This document shows positions 50,506 through 60,539 of a stretch of 64,000 nt of DNA, piece by piece. The first letter of the stretch is position 1. Every line of letters starts with the position of its first letter. Source of the stretch: Pomphorhynchus laevis (taxonomy: Eukaryota; Acanthocephala; Palaeacanthocephala; Echinorhynchida; Pomphorhynchidae); assembly GCA_012934845.2 (NCBI GenBank), contig WNNJ02000940.1:124001-188000 (forward strand), in the 5' to 3' direction. Both the position numbers and the translations under genes were made by a program. The notes beneath the pieces are model-generated. The model saw nothing but the letters and a program-made list of their open reading frames with translations. It was not told where the DNA came from and did no database searches.

Positions 50506-53294
50506 TCATAAATACCGATATCGTTGGCTCAGCAGACTCTACCCTTAAGCTTAGAATGCTTGTTATTATATACGAACGCCCGTAGTCTTCTTCCAAAAAT
50601 TGACGAATTAAAACTCCGCATTGAGAATTCGCATCCGCTATTAGTTGCTATTACTGAAACATGGCTTCATGATAGAATTACAGATGCTGAGATCTGGATT
50701 GAAAATTATACATCTTATCGAGTTGACAGATCTATCTGCAAGGGTGGTGGAGTGATTATCTATGTGCATAATAGTTTAGTGTTTAAATTGCTAGATGTAC
50801 GAGCGTCCGATGGAATCGAGTTATTGTGGGGTAGTGTGTCTCTTCCTACCCTTGGTTCAGTGACTTTAGGCTTAATCTATCGCAATCCCACTTCAGATGT
50901 TTGTTGCTTGATCGATTACATTCTAGAGTTTGGTTCCAAACCAAATCTTTTTATAGTTGGTGATTTCAACTTAGCGACAGTAGATTGGAACACCTACACA
51001 TCTTCTGTGTGTAGTCCGTCCACATCATTATTTCTTGATATGATTAACTCGCTAAACCTGACCCAACATGTTTCAAAATTTACCCGATTTTCCCAAGAAA
51101 ATCAATCGCTACTTGATATTTGTCTAACATCGAATAAATACATTATACACAAAGTTACGCACTCCGATCCTTTGGGTAGGTCAGATCACTGTGTTCTCAA
51201 TTTCTACTCAGATTTTACACGTCCTTCAGCTTGTAGATTACAACAGAATTCTTTAAATTATTTTAAAACTAACTTCGAACTTGTGCGTCAGAATCTATTA
51301 AGTATTTCATGGCTCAGTCCGTTTTATGTTGGGGTTGATAAGGCATGCTATCAGTTAGAAGCCACCCTTAAGGAATTACTCATACGATTTTCGCCCCGTA
51401 AAACCGTTGCAAATCGTATACACCATAAACCTTGGTTTGACAAAGAGTTAAAGAATGCTTTAAAATTAAAAAAAAATGAAATTCCAGTTGTTTTCTAATA
51501 ATAGTATTGATTACTGTAGGTATAAAGAGGCCAGAAATCGGTTCACATTTCTTAAACGCTTCAAACAATGTCAATTTGAAGAGAAAATTGCTCAAATGTC
51601 AATTCATAATCCTAAATCCGTATTCAATTATGCTAATTTCAACAACAAAAATAAACACATTGGTTCACTTGTTGATACTGATGGTTGCACATTGATTAAA
51701 TATGATGACATAGCGAATGCTTTCGCTCAACATTTTTGCATAGGAGTTCGTAAATTCTCCTCCGTCACCTATGCCTCGTACTGTCCATCGAATATAAACA
51801 TTCTTCAGATGTTTTCTGTTAATGATGTAGTGCTAGAGCTCAAGCGGCTTTACATCGTCAGGTTCTATTTGTCCTGATCGTTTACCACCGGTATTTCTCA
51901 AGAATATCGCTGATGTTATCGGTATACCACTATATTGGATTTGTGTCGCCTCCTTGTACTTCGGTTGTGTCCCGATGAATTGGAAACTTTCGTTGATAAG
52001 GCCCATTTTGAAGAAAGGTGATCCATCTTCAGTTGAAAATTATCGTCCGATAAGTCTAACGTGTGTATTCTGTCGAGTTTTGGAAAGGATAATATACCGC
52101 ATTCTAAGCGATTATTTAGAATCCAACAAATTATTGTGTAACAATCAACATGGATTTCGAAGGGATCGCTCAACAATCACTAATCTCTTGATTGCCCAGA
52201 ATAGCTGGGGTTCATTAGTTGATAAGGGCTTTGATGTTGATATAGTATTTTTTGATTTTTCAAAAGCGTTTGATATGGTTCCACATGACATCTTGATTCA
52301 GAAAATGCGTGCTCTAAACATTGATCCACTTATTATTCGCTGGATAAAAGAATTTTTATCTAACAGATTCTATCAGGTTGTTGTAAATGGTTCTCTTTCT
52401 GATCCTTATCCAATCAATGTTGGAGTTCCGCAGGGTTCGGTCCTAAGCCCATTGTTATTCTGTATTTTCATTAATGACCTTCCTTCCATTTTGAACTCAC
52501 ACTCTCTTTTATATGCAGACGACCTAAAAATTTGGCAGGCTATCCGGTCAGATTCGGACACGGTGCTAGTTCAATCGGATATCGACAGCATTTCCAACTG
52601 GGCTTATATGAATGGTCTGTCACTGAATATATCAAAGTGTGCTTGTATGCGTTTACAATCACGCAGTCATAGTATGTATCCAACTTATCATCTTGAGGAT
52701 CAGAACATTAAAGTAGTAACTCGTCTTAGCGACCTTGGAATAGTAGTTGCGAATGATTTTTCGACTAGTTGGAATACTGAGTTGGCTTGCTCGAAAGCAA
52801 ATCGAATGGTTGGAATGATTCGTAGAACTTTTAGTGTGTTGAGTCCAGTTTCATTTAGAGCACTCGCCAACGCATTTGTGATCAGTCATCTTACCTATGC
52901 TTCACAATGTTCGTTCCCAAGAACAGTATACGAGAAAAGTAGAATTGAAAATGTGCTGCGCCGGGCAACAAAGCTCGTAAATTCAGTTAAAGCCTTACCT
53001 TATAATGAAAGGCTAAAAAAACTTGGTATGGTTTCTATAAGCGACCTTCGGTTTCGGCGAGATATGTGTTCAACATGGGAAGCTTTACACAAGGGAAATC
53101 ACGTCTTAAGAGAATTGATGACTGTTCGGAAAAGTCGGGATTTGCGTGGACACAATTTTACTTTAGCCCATCGCCGAGTTATACGCTCTAAAACTGTACA
53201 ATTTGGACACCGAATCGTAGGTAAGTGGAACCGATTAAGTGAAGAAATTGTCAACTCAAGATCGGTTTCAGCATTCAAACATGAACTTTTTTGA
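50506..53294 (+). pseudogene. CR1-like ORF2 (C2), frameshifted
   Basis: Endonuclease (50524-51490): LYTNARSLLPKIDELKLRIE, AITETWLHDRITDAEIW, RVDRSICKGGGVIIYVHNSL, IVGDFNLATVDWN, LGRSDHCVLNFYS, RKTVANRIHHKPWFDKELKN. A slip in an A run near 51470 leads to a linker frame (51476-51877). RT then resumes (51954-53294): VPMNWKLSLIRPILKKGDPS, SVENYRPISLTCVFCRVLER, NQHGFRRDRSTITNLL, IVFFDFSKAFDMVPHDILIQ, GVPQGSVLSPLLFCIFINDL, LLYADDLKIWQ. C-terminus: SRDLRGHNFTLAHRRVIRSK, KWNRLSEEIVNSRSVSAFKH. EN and RT motifs are all kept, so only the slips near 51470 and 51870 and the missing start inactivate it. Confidence 0.85.
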
Positions 53295-53429
53295 CTTTTG
53301 TTTGTGAGTCTTTTTTTTCTTTACTTTTTCTTTTTCTTTTTTAACAGTGCAACTGTGAGCTTTGCTCGTCTGTTTGTCGAAATAATAATAATACGCCATA
53401 ACGAGGTCAGAATAAGACTAGTGTTTCAA

Positions 53430-53745
53430 GTACCACGAGACTCGAAAAAGATCGAAATATGAAGAGAGAATAAGTCTGGTCGATCGAGGTAGTTTCGCAC
53501 CACTTGTGTTCGCAGCATCAGGTGGCATAGGAGAAAAACTTATTAGACGCATCGCTCGGTTACAATCAATGAATTCGACCACAAACTCGTATGTGAACTG
53601 TATTTGCAGACTAAAACGCATCGTCGGTATTGCTCTATGTCGATCTGCTTCCATGTGCCTTCGGGGCTTTCGTTCTTCCCGAAATCGACCTGCCAATAAT
53701 CCTGACCACACCTAACCACACGGTATATTTCCAACGACGATTTAG
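53430..53745 (+). mobile_element. Family D C-terminal fragment D5
   Basis: The frame reads RSKYEERISLVDRGSFAPLV, FAASGGIGEKLIRRIARL, then CRLKRIVGIALCRSASMCLR and GFRSSRNRPANNP. This is the final block of family D (compare D6: IVEVERGTFIPFVLSSSGGL). It is directly behind the C2 tail. No 3' CCCATTT motif is found here. It is probably a truncated remnant. Confidence 0.65.
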
Positions 53746-54594
53746 TTTTCAATTTTATGACTATTGAAGATGTATGTAATTTCCTTTACTGTACAAAAAT
53801 TATTATTATAAAAAAACGTATAGGAAGAGACTATAAAATTATAACTGACTAAAAACGTACTGTTTAAAAGGATACCTGTTTAAATGCACGACCAATAAGA
53901 AGCGTGTGCAGTCATAAATCGAAGTCTTAAACTACGAATCAGATCAAGTACAGTGATCCAAACGCGGATGTGATATTTAGACATCAGTAACAGGTAAAAC
54001 TAATCAACTTTCAGATATCAAGATGAAAACATTCGTATGCGGCTACTATGCGTTGGATGAACTGGACTTACTACGTGCCTTGATTCAAAAAAAAACGCAA
54101 AACAATCAAGTCTTCTCACTCACATAATGATTTTATAATAAAGATATATATAATATACGTTTTCAAAATAATTTATCCCCTACCCTGCCAATACAAGATA
54201 ACGCAGCATCCATAAATAATTCACCTTCAATGGAAAAAATTAGGCCCTATCTTGCTAAAACAACATTGCACATGTCATAATATAAATAATTCATTTATAA
54301 ATAATTCAGCTTCTGAATAATTTATGCTGTTTTGCTAAACATCTATCCATCATTTATAATAAGATCAACAACTCTCTACACAAAATAAAAATACACTCAT
54401 TGTAGAGCCGACTGAAACCGTATCCATACAAACACCACCTCGGATCTATACTCATATGACCGACATCCGATACTCTTTATCAACGCATTAATTTTGGTGA
54501 GCATGTTTTTTATCCAGTAATAATGTTTTTCATCCTGTACCAATTACGGTTTTAACAAACACTATCAATTCAGATGAACGTCCGTAAGAGTTAC
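53745..54594. other. No gene recognised
   Basis: AT-rich, with a short resemblance to the start of D4 (GAAGAGACTATAAAATTAT at about 53823; GAAAGAGACTATAAAATTAT at about 44497). It also has a local ATAAATAATTCA repeat near 54206-54310. I see no convincing ORF, RNA gene or element end in the rest. Confidence 0.5.
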
Positions 54595-54606
54595 CAATTC
54601 CATGTT

Positions 54607-54705
54607 ATACTCTAACGTGGTAGATATCAGTTTGAATGTAAACAATGTCTTCTAACTTAATTTGATAACTTAATACTTCTAACTTAATACTTCTAATTTC
54701 ATTAA
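54607..54705. repeat. Shared block plus ACTTCTAACTTAAT repeats
   Basis: ACTCTAACGTGGTAGATATC, AGTTTGAATGTAAACAATGT, CTTCTAACTTAAT, then TACTTCTAACTTAATACTTC. The same block occurs at 59787-59840, but there the order is reversed: the array comes first and the block second. It may mark a duplicated insertion site or a small repeat. Confidence 0.6.
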
Positions 54706-54707
54706 TA

Positions 54708-54800
54708 CAGCTATTCTGGGCAATCAAGAGATTAGTGATTGTTGAGCGATCCCTTCGAAATCCATGTTGATTGTTACACAATAATTTGTTGGATTCTAAA
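54708..54800 (-). repeat. 93-bp inverted copy of a C2 RT segment
   Basis: The sequence is the exact reverse complement of 52115-52207 (RT part around NKLLCNNQHGFRRDRSTITN). I found no mismatch over 93 bp. It lies just before the leader of C1. Confidence 0.9.
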
Positions 54801-55017
54801 AAAAATTTTGGTTTCCTAAAAAAAATTTAGGTTTCTTATAAACATACACAAATTACATCGATTAATACGATTACAACGTTTACAACGATTACATCGATAA
54901 CAACGATTACTTCAACGGAGTTAAAAAGTCTTGGTTATTAAAATTCTTACAATAAAATACATACAATAATTGTTCAATTATATTTGAACAATCAAAGACG
55001 AATCGAGAATCCTGATA

Positions 55018-56199
55018 ATGTGTGCCAAGAAGAAAAATGTATCAAGAGGTAGGCAAGCAAACTCAGGGGATACCGACAACAACAGGAAATTCGAGAGTGT
55101 ACAAGTGGAATGTTCAACTAGCGGTTGTCAAATTTGGACATCGGTAACACATATTTGTGATTTTGGTGATGCTACCGGTGACGGGCCACCATTCTATTGC
55201 GGATTTTGTGCGGCGAAGCAAATCAATGTATTGGTTGAACGTTTAAACCAATTGGAAAAGGTATTGCAGTGTGACGGATTTGGTCAAGTTCCAAATGGAT
55301 CTATCCCGGTAAACGCAGCTTCTACCGAATGCGTATCAGCTGAATGCAACCTACACAAACGTGCTACCTTGGCTAACATCCCCAAATCACAGTCTGGTAG
55401 TAATAACAACCGGGTGGATAACGACGAACCGAACGTATCTGCTGTCCCCTCAGAAATGGCTCACAACTCGCAAATGCAAATATCGCGACGACGATCTTCA
55501 GTAATAACCGCACAACCTCAACATGAATCCATAAAATCCTCAATAATGACGCCAGGTAACATTCAACATGATGTAGGCATGACTAGGTCTGTACTTCTTA
55601 GAGGTGTTTCAAAAGCAAATGTGATTAACTCTCAAGACACTCCTTCACTTAATAGCATGGCATCTGCATATGACTCTCGTCAGGTACCTCGAAGAAGGGA
55701 AGATTTTCATAACCGTGAACAGTGTTTAATTATTGCAAACGTAAAGGAATCTGTCGCTATAAATAGCCAGGCACGATTAGACGACGACTTGGGACATCTA
55801 CAATCCATTCTTTCGGTGGTATTGCATGAATGTCAAGACGAAGTTGTTAAGAGCATGAAGATAAAGGCCGCTTTTCGTCTCGGTAAGATAAGTAATGAGT
55901 TGAGACCCAGACTGCTCAAAGTAGTGTTCAACTCCGCTGAAATTATTCACATAATCTTTAACGGCGCATATCGTTTGAAAGGGTCGAGTATACGTCTGCT
56001 ACGCGATCTGAGCATAGCTGATCGATTACGTTTGAAAGAGGCTAAATCAGAGTTAGCATGTCGATTAGAGTTGGGTGAAAATAATTTGACAATACAAAAT
56101 TTTCAAGTTGTGCGGAGGCGTCTACATATTCATTGGAAGGGACTGTCAGATGTGATCAATCCTGCAAGCCTTCTTACCACTTTGGCGCCCTCCGCCTAA
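55018..56199 (+). CDS. CR1-like LINE ORF1 (C1)
   Basis: 393 residues, open. N-terminal finger VECSTSGCQIWTSV...CDFGDATG...FYCGFC (C32, C37, C47, C61, C64), the same spacing as in A1. Next comes a predicted helix (NVLVERLNQLEKVLQ, about 71-85; possible coiled coil), then a polar linker. The conserved half starts at about residue 235: NREQCLIIANVKESVAINSQ, ARLDDDLGHLQSILSVVL, MKIKAAFRLGKISNELRPRL, LKVVFNSAEIIHIIFNGAYR, LRDLSIADRLRLKEAKSELA, LTIQNFQVVRRRLHIHWK. The likely role is an RNA-binding chaperone of the element RNP. ATG 55018 is the first in frame after the leader and precedes a Lys-rich stretch as in A1. Confidence 0.85.
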   Translation: MCAKKKNVSRGRQANSGDTDNNRKFESVQVECSTSGCQIWTSVTHICDFGDATGDGPPFYCGFCAAKQINVLVERLNQLEKVLQCDGFGQVPNGSIPVNAASTECVSAECNLHKRATLANIPKSQSGSNNNRVDNDEPNVSAVPSEMAHNSQMQISRRRSSVITAQPQHESIKSSIMTPGNIQHDVGMTRSVLLRGVSKANVINSQDTPSLNSMASAYDSRQVPRRREDFHNREQCLIIANVKESVAINSQARLDDDLGHLQSILSVVLHECQDEVVKSMKIKAAFRLGKISNELRPRLLKVVFNSAEIIHIIFNGAYRLKGSSIRLLRDLSIADRLRLKEAKSELACRLELGENNLTIQNFQVVRRRLHIHWKGLSDVINPASLLTTLAPSA

Positions 56200-59096
56200 G
56201 ATGTGAAATATTCACTGTTTCACCTTGCCTCAATGTCGATCGGTGTATTCGTGAATTTCGAAAATCTCTTCGCGATTTTTCCTTCAAGTTGAGCACAAAT
56301 AATGGTGGTTTAAAAATCATTTACTCGAATATTCGTAGTCTACTTAATAAGTTAGATGAAATAAAATGTCTCTTTCAAGATAGCGTACCAGATGTAGGTA
56401 TTTTCACAGAATCTTGGCTTAGTTCGTCAATAGCAGACGTAGATATATTCATTGAGGGATACAGCATAAGTAGAAGTGATAGAACAGGGAAAATTGGAGG
56501 AGGTGTTATCGCGTATATCTCTAATAGGCTTCAATTCCGAGTAATTGAAACTCTTAGTGATGATATTAACCATAATGAAGCATTGTGTATTAGGCTATAT
56601 TGTCAACACCCAATAACGGTATTGACTGTGTATCGTTCTCCAAGATCAAACACAGATAGCATAGCTGCTTTAATGGAGAGAAGTAGTTATTGTGATAGAT
56701 TTGTTGTACTCGGTGATTTCAACATGCCATCTGTGAATTGGGTTAATTACACTTCCAATGACTCGGATGTCGAGAGTTTGAAGCTACTTGGCTTAATAAA
56801 CAGCTTGGCTCTTAAGCAACATGTCAGTCAGAGTACAAGATTTTCACAGGATTCACATTCACTTTTGGATTTATGCCTTACTGTACCATATGACATTCTT
56901 GATAGATTAAGCTATCTGGACCCAATAGGTCATTCAGATCATGTGGTCATTTCGATTGGTCTGAGCGATGTCTACTCACATGGCGTAAATCCGACGTCGT
57001 CTGTAAACCCATTCAGAACTGACTTTGCTCTAGTAAATAAATATCTCGTTGGGGTAAAGTGGTTGGATGCTTTTGATGTTGGCGTCGAATATTCATGGCA
57101 GTTTTTCAGGGATACTCTGTACCACCTCCTTAATCGTTTCTCACCTCTTCAGAGTAAACACTGTTTGACACCGATCTCACCGCCTTGGTTTAATAGCGAC
57201 ATAAAACATGCTTTAAAGATGAGACGTAAGGCCTTTAATAACTATCGTAAAGACAGAGCTAATTTCAGCACTTATAAGAAATGGCGAAACCTCGTTACGT
57301 CCATGAAGCGAACTGGTAGGCGATCTTTCGAAAATCAGCTAAGTATAAACTGTCACCGTGATCCCCGCTCTTTCTTTAGGTATGTGACTGCTAAGCATAC
57401 GCGCTGTAAACCTATAAATTGTATTCAACGTGACGATGGGAAATTCATAACTGATTCTTTGCAGATATCAAATATGTTTAGAAATCATTTCCATTCTTTG
57501 AATCTTGACCATAAGGATGTGACAATGGGTGATCCGTGTACATTTGAATCGCCCGGAGATGACACCAGCGACCTCTTCCGATGTGATGATGTTCTCCAAG
57601 AGCTTCGGAAACTTAAATGCAAAGCAGGTGCGGGTCCAGATGGCTTACCGCCAGTATATCTGCGCAACATCGCTGACATAATATGTCATCCGCTTTACAA
57701 TATTTTCTCTGCGTCTGTTGCTTTTGGCGTTGTTCCTTCTGATTGGCAGAATTCCATCATCTGTCCTATTTATAAGAAAGGGGATAGTTCGTCCATTGAC
57801 AATTATAGGCCTATTAGTCTCACTTGCGTGTGTTGTCGTGTGCTAGAAAGATTGATTAAGCGACGAATAATAGAATTTCTAAATAGATTTCAAATTTTGT
57901 ACCCAGCACAGCATGGCTTCCGAAAAGGTTATTCCACGACTACTAATCTTGTACATGCACGTGAAAATTTGTATCACTATTATGATCAAGGCATACCAGT
58001 TGATGTCATTTTCTTTGATTTCTCAAAAGCGTTCGACTCAGTTAATCACACGCGTCTTATTGAGAAGTTGGAGCACATTCATCTTGATAAGAGGATCATA
58101 AACTGGATTCGTGTATTCCTTTCCAACCGACAAAGTGTCGTACGAGTAAATAAGTCGCTGTCGAGTCCATTTCCAGTGTTGTTAGGTGTTCCACAGGGAA
58201 GTGTATTGGGTCCCATCTTATTCAGTCTTTATATCAACGATTTGATACCAAATATCACTTCATTCAGTTTATTATATGCAGATGATCTTAAAGTTTGGCG
58301 ACCTATTATTTCCGATCTTGACAAACAGCATTTACAAAGCGACGTCGACGTTATATCCAATTGGTCTATACGAAATCACTTGAGGATCAATTCCGCTAAA
58401 TGTACATGTATGCGTATATCACGAAGATCATGTGATCATCTTGGAGGTGAGTACCAGTTTGGTTCAATTAGTATCGAAAGAACCAACTCATATAAAGATT
58501 TGGGAGTTTGGGTTTGTGCTGACTTATCCACTCGAAAGCATTCAGACTATGTGTGTTGCATCACAAAACGCTTAATAGGACATACTCGTCGAGCTCTGAT
58601 AGGCATAGATCCGTTATGTTACCATACCTTAGCAAATGCGTTTTTCTTGAGCCATATCTTATACGCATCGCCAGCTTGTTATCCCGAAACTACTTATGAG
58701 CGTCGTGCATTAGAGAAAGTGTTCAGATCAACAACTAAATTAGTCTCAGGGCTGCATATGTATGGCTACGGGAAACGCATCCAGATATTAAATATGCCTT
58801 GTCTGCGATATATCCGTGACAAGCGAGATCTCTCTCTTGTTTGGAAAATTCTGCATACTAAAGATCATCCACTGTCACATCTACTGCAACTGAGAGGTCA
58901 ACCTTCTCTTCGCGGACACCCCCTGATGCTGAAAACACAAAGGTACATGCATGCAGTTTCCTGCTTTGCCAAACGAGTCGTACGATCTTGGAATTCGCTT
59001 CAGAGTGCGACCGTTTTGTCGTCTACTGCTTCAAGTTTTTGCGCCCTACTGGATGATGACCCTTCCTTCTCAAGACAACGGTGGGATTTTCAGTAG
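56133..59096 (+). CDS. CR1-like LINE ORF2 (C1): AP endonuclease plus reverse transcriptase
   Basis: 987 residues, open. Endonuclease (about 64-290): IIYSNIRSLLNKLDEIKCLF, GIFTESWLSSSIADVDIF, RSDRTGKIGGGVIAYISNRL, VVLGDFNMPSVNW (192), GHSDHVVISI (268). Linker with PPWFNSDIKHALKMRRKAFN. RT (about 480-770): DWQNSIICPIYKKGDSSSID, NYRPISLTCVCCRVLERLIK, AQHGFRKGYSTTTNLVHARE, VIFFDFSKAFDSVNHTRLIE (about 625), GVPQGSVLGPILFSLYINDL, FSLLYADDLKVWR (YADD about 714). C-terminus: LRGQPSLRGHPLMLKTQRYM, RVVRSWNSLQSATVLSSTAS. ATG 56133 overlaps ORF1 by 67 nt in the -1 frame. A start closer to the endonuclease is possible. Expected activity: nick target DNA and reverse transcribe the element RNA from the nick. 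Confidence 0.9.
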   Translation: MEGTVRCDQSCKPSYHFGALRLRCEIFTVSPCLNVDRCIREFRKSLRDFSFKLSTNNGGLKIIYSNIRSLLNKLDEIKCLFQDSVPDVGIFTESWLSSSIADVDIFIEGYSISRSDRTGKIGGGVIAYISNRLQFRVIETLSDDINHNEALCIRLYCQHPITVLTVYRSPRSNTDSIAALMERSSYCDRFVVLGDFNMPSVNWVNYTSNDSDVESLKLLGLINSLALKQHVSQSTRFSQDSHSLLDLCLTVPYDILDRLSYLDPIGHSDHVVISIGLSDVYSHGVNPTSSVNPFRTDFALVNKYLVGVKWLDAFDVGVEYSWQFFRDTLYHLLNRFSPLQSKHCLTPISPPWFNSDIKHALKMRRKAFNNYRKDRANFSTYKKWRNLVTSMKRTGRRSFENQLSINCHRDPRSFFRYVTAKHTRCKPINCIQRDDGKFITDSLQISNMFRNHFHSLNLDHKDVTMGDPCTFESPGDDTSDLFRCDDVLQELRKLKCKAGAGPDGLPPVYLRNIADIICHPLYNIFSASVAFGVVPSDWQNSIICPIYKKGDSSSIDNYRPISLTCVCCRVLERLIKRRIIEFLNRFQILYPAQHGFRKGYSTTTNLVHARENLYHYYDQGIPVDVIFFDFSKAFDSVNHTRLIEKLEHIHLDKRIINWIRVFLSNRQSVVRVNKSLSSPFPVLLGVPQGSVLGPILFSLYINDLIPNITSFSLLYADDLKVWRPIISDLDKQHLQSDVDVISNWSIRNHLRINSAKCTCMRISRRSCDHLGGEYQFGSISIERTNSYKDLGVWVCADLSTRKHSDYVCCITKRLIGHTRRALIGIDPLCYHTLANAFFLSHILYASPACYPETTYERRALEKVFRSTTKLVSGLHMYGYGKRIQILNMPCLRYIRDKRDLSLVWKILHTKDHPLSHLLQLRGQPSLRGHPLMLKTQRYMHAVSCFAKRVVRSWNSLQSATVLSSTASSFCALLDDDPSFSRQRWDFQ

Positions 59097-59239
59097 TTTA
59101 TCTGATGATGGAGGGACAAAACGACTCTTATTCTTTTTATTCTTTTTATTTTGTGAAGCAACTTGTAAAGAGCCTCGGCTCAATTCGTTGTCAATTTTTT
59201 TTTATTTTAAATTTTTATTATTAATAATAAATAACGAAT

Positions 59240-59682
59240 ACACATTATACCCGCAAATGGGCATTAGTTCAACGATAGAAATCATTGTCTACAATTTCTT
59301 CTGAGAAAACCTGATTCAAGCTGTTTAACATAGTTCCGTCTGACTGTATTGCACAGTTCTTGCGTAAACCTGGGGCTCGTAAACATGCTGAGGCGGAGCG
59401 GGCTATTTCAATGGATATTTTCCTTTTGATCCGAGTGAGCGTTTCGGCGTATTCTGCATTCGTTCGGCGAGAGATTGCACCAGAAAGGGTTTTCAGTAAT
59501 TTGATTGCCTGATCCCCCAATCCACCAGATGAAGATAATACGAACGGAATGAATGTCCCTCGTTCCACCTCCACTATTCTTTCATTGTATTTAGAAAATT
59601 TTCGTTGTTCATTGTACTGAAAATTTGCTTCGAGAGATCTAGAGCTACTGGCCTGAGCAAAAACCGAAAAAAAACCGTAATT
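59240..59682 (-). mobile_element. Family D C-terminal fragment D6
   Basis: The minus-strand open frame gives SRSLEANFQYNEQRKFSKYN, ERIVEVERGTFIPFVLSSSG, GLGDQAIKLLKTLSGAISRR, TRIKRKISIEIARSASACLR, APGLRKNCAIQSDGTMLNSL and so on to a stop near 59269. Next is the 3' motif GCCCATTTGCGGGTA (59262-59248). It is the least damaged copy of the last block of family D: the 'Y--Ri-evE-g-F-P-v-sssGG' and 'RsaSacLR' signatures are clear. The right part joins a C-type 3' tail at 59683. Confidence 0.7.
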
Positions 59683-59790
59683 CGTTGTCAATTAATAATA
59701 ATAATAATAATTTAATACTTCTAACTTAACACTTCTAACTTAATACTTCAAACTTAATACTTCTAACTTAATACTTATAACTTAATACTC
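59683..59790 (+). repeat. C-type 3' tail and a 15-bp ACTTCTAACTTAAT array
   Basis: ATTCGTTGTCAATTAATAAT followed by AATAATAATAAT (59683-59710) equals the last bases of C1 (ATTCGTTGTCAATT) plus an (AAT)n tail, so it may be a very short C element remnant. The array TACTTCTAACTTAACACTTC and so on follows with about 6 units of ACTTCTAACTTAAT (59716-59788). Confidence 0.65.
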
Positions 59791-59825
59791 CAACGTGGTA
59801 GATATCAGTTTGAATGTAAACAATG

Positions 59826-60230
59826 TCGTCTAACTTAATTCTCCGTGACATCCGCCCTATCCGTCCTCTTATCGATTTCCGTTCCTGTATGTCTCTTATT
59901 ACATCGCTTCGTTTCCCTAAAATCGATTACTGCCTCAGCCTTTTCGCCAATTCTCCAAAATCCATCATCATGCCCCTACAACGCACCATCAACTCCGCCA
60001 TTCGAGTGCTCCTACGTCTCTGTCGCTTTGACCACACATCCACATATCTTGCCCAACACTCCTGACCTACAATCAACATCCGCATACAACTCCGCCTTCT
60101 TCTCGTTATTTTTTGTCTCATCGCTGTCGGCTCCACATCGTTCATCAACCTCCCTTTCTTAGACGGCACTCGTCCCACCTCACTATTACTGCGTTCCTGT
60201 AATTCTCTTTTAATCCATGTTCCCAAACCA
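59826..60230 (+). mobile_element. L2-like LINE fragment A3
   Basis: It corresponds to about 48965-49370 of A1: SSNLILRDIRPIRPLIDFRS, FPKIDYCLSLFANSPKSIIM, PLQRTINSAIRVLLRLCRFD, then broken frames. Both ends are inside ORF2, so it is truncated at 5' and 3'. It ends near the AATCCATGTTCCC stretch where A1 reads ACTCCACGTTCC. Confidence 0.8.
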
Positions 60231-60359
60231 TTTCGCAGGCCATTAACCTGTGAAATGGAAGGATGTTATACTGTTCTATACATCAATCCTAAACATGTGC
60301 CTAAACTATTTATGAATATTTCCACAAACAAGTTTTAACACGATCTAACAATCAGCTTA

Positions 60360-60389
60360 ATCCTGCGTTTACTAAAGTCAACGCAGGAT
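60360..60389. repeat. Perfect 10-bp hairpin
   Basis: ATCCTGCGTT (60360-60369), loop TACTAAAGTC, AACGCAGGAT (60380-60389). It stands alone between L2-like A3 and the Penelope-like fragment. No T run follows, so a bacterial-type terminator is not implied. Confidence 0.6.
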
Positions 60390-60539
60390 GATAAGGAAAA
60401 AATATGTTGCGAATTAATAATCTGTCTACGTTGTGAAATCGTAAGAATCGTGTGAGAATCGTAAGAATTGTGTATTCCGTCCTCTAGTTCATTCGCAGAC
60501 TCTATATATATTCACAATAAAATATGAATCCAGAAAAAA

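Larger units (their letters stand above)
49583..53395 (+). mobile_element. CR1-like LINE copy C2, 5'-truncated
   Basis: It starts abruptly after the A1 tail, inside ORF1 (finger missing), and runs through ORF2 to a 3' end with GAGC (53357-53360), loop TTT, GCTC (53364-53367), GTCTGTTTGTCGA and AATAATAATAAT. It is in the same orientation as C1 and C3. ORF2 is broken in three places. A 93-bp piece of its RT (52115-52207) recurs without a mismatch, inverted, at 54708-54800. Confidence 0.85.
54801..59230 (+). mobile_element. CR1-like LINE copy C1, apparently intact
   Basis: It has a leader (about 54801-55017, with ACGATTACATCGATAACAAC-type repeats), ORF1 (55018-56199), ORF2 (56133-59096), and a 3' UTR with GAGCC (59170-59174), loop TC, GGCTC (59177-59181), AATTCGTTGTCAA, a T run and ATTATTAATAATAAATAA. 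Both ORFs are open over the full family length. All expected EN and RT motifs are in place. Two leader blocks (54802-54846 and 54926-54956) are shared with L2-like A1. I see no clear target-site duplication because the ends are in low-complexity DNA. Confidence 0.9.

Noticed and set aside
60360-60389. Rho-independent terminator
   Set aside because: The hairpin has no T run and the context is an animal genome full of LINEs.
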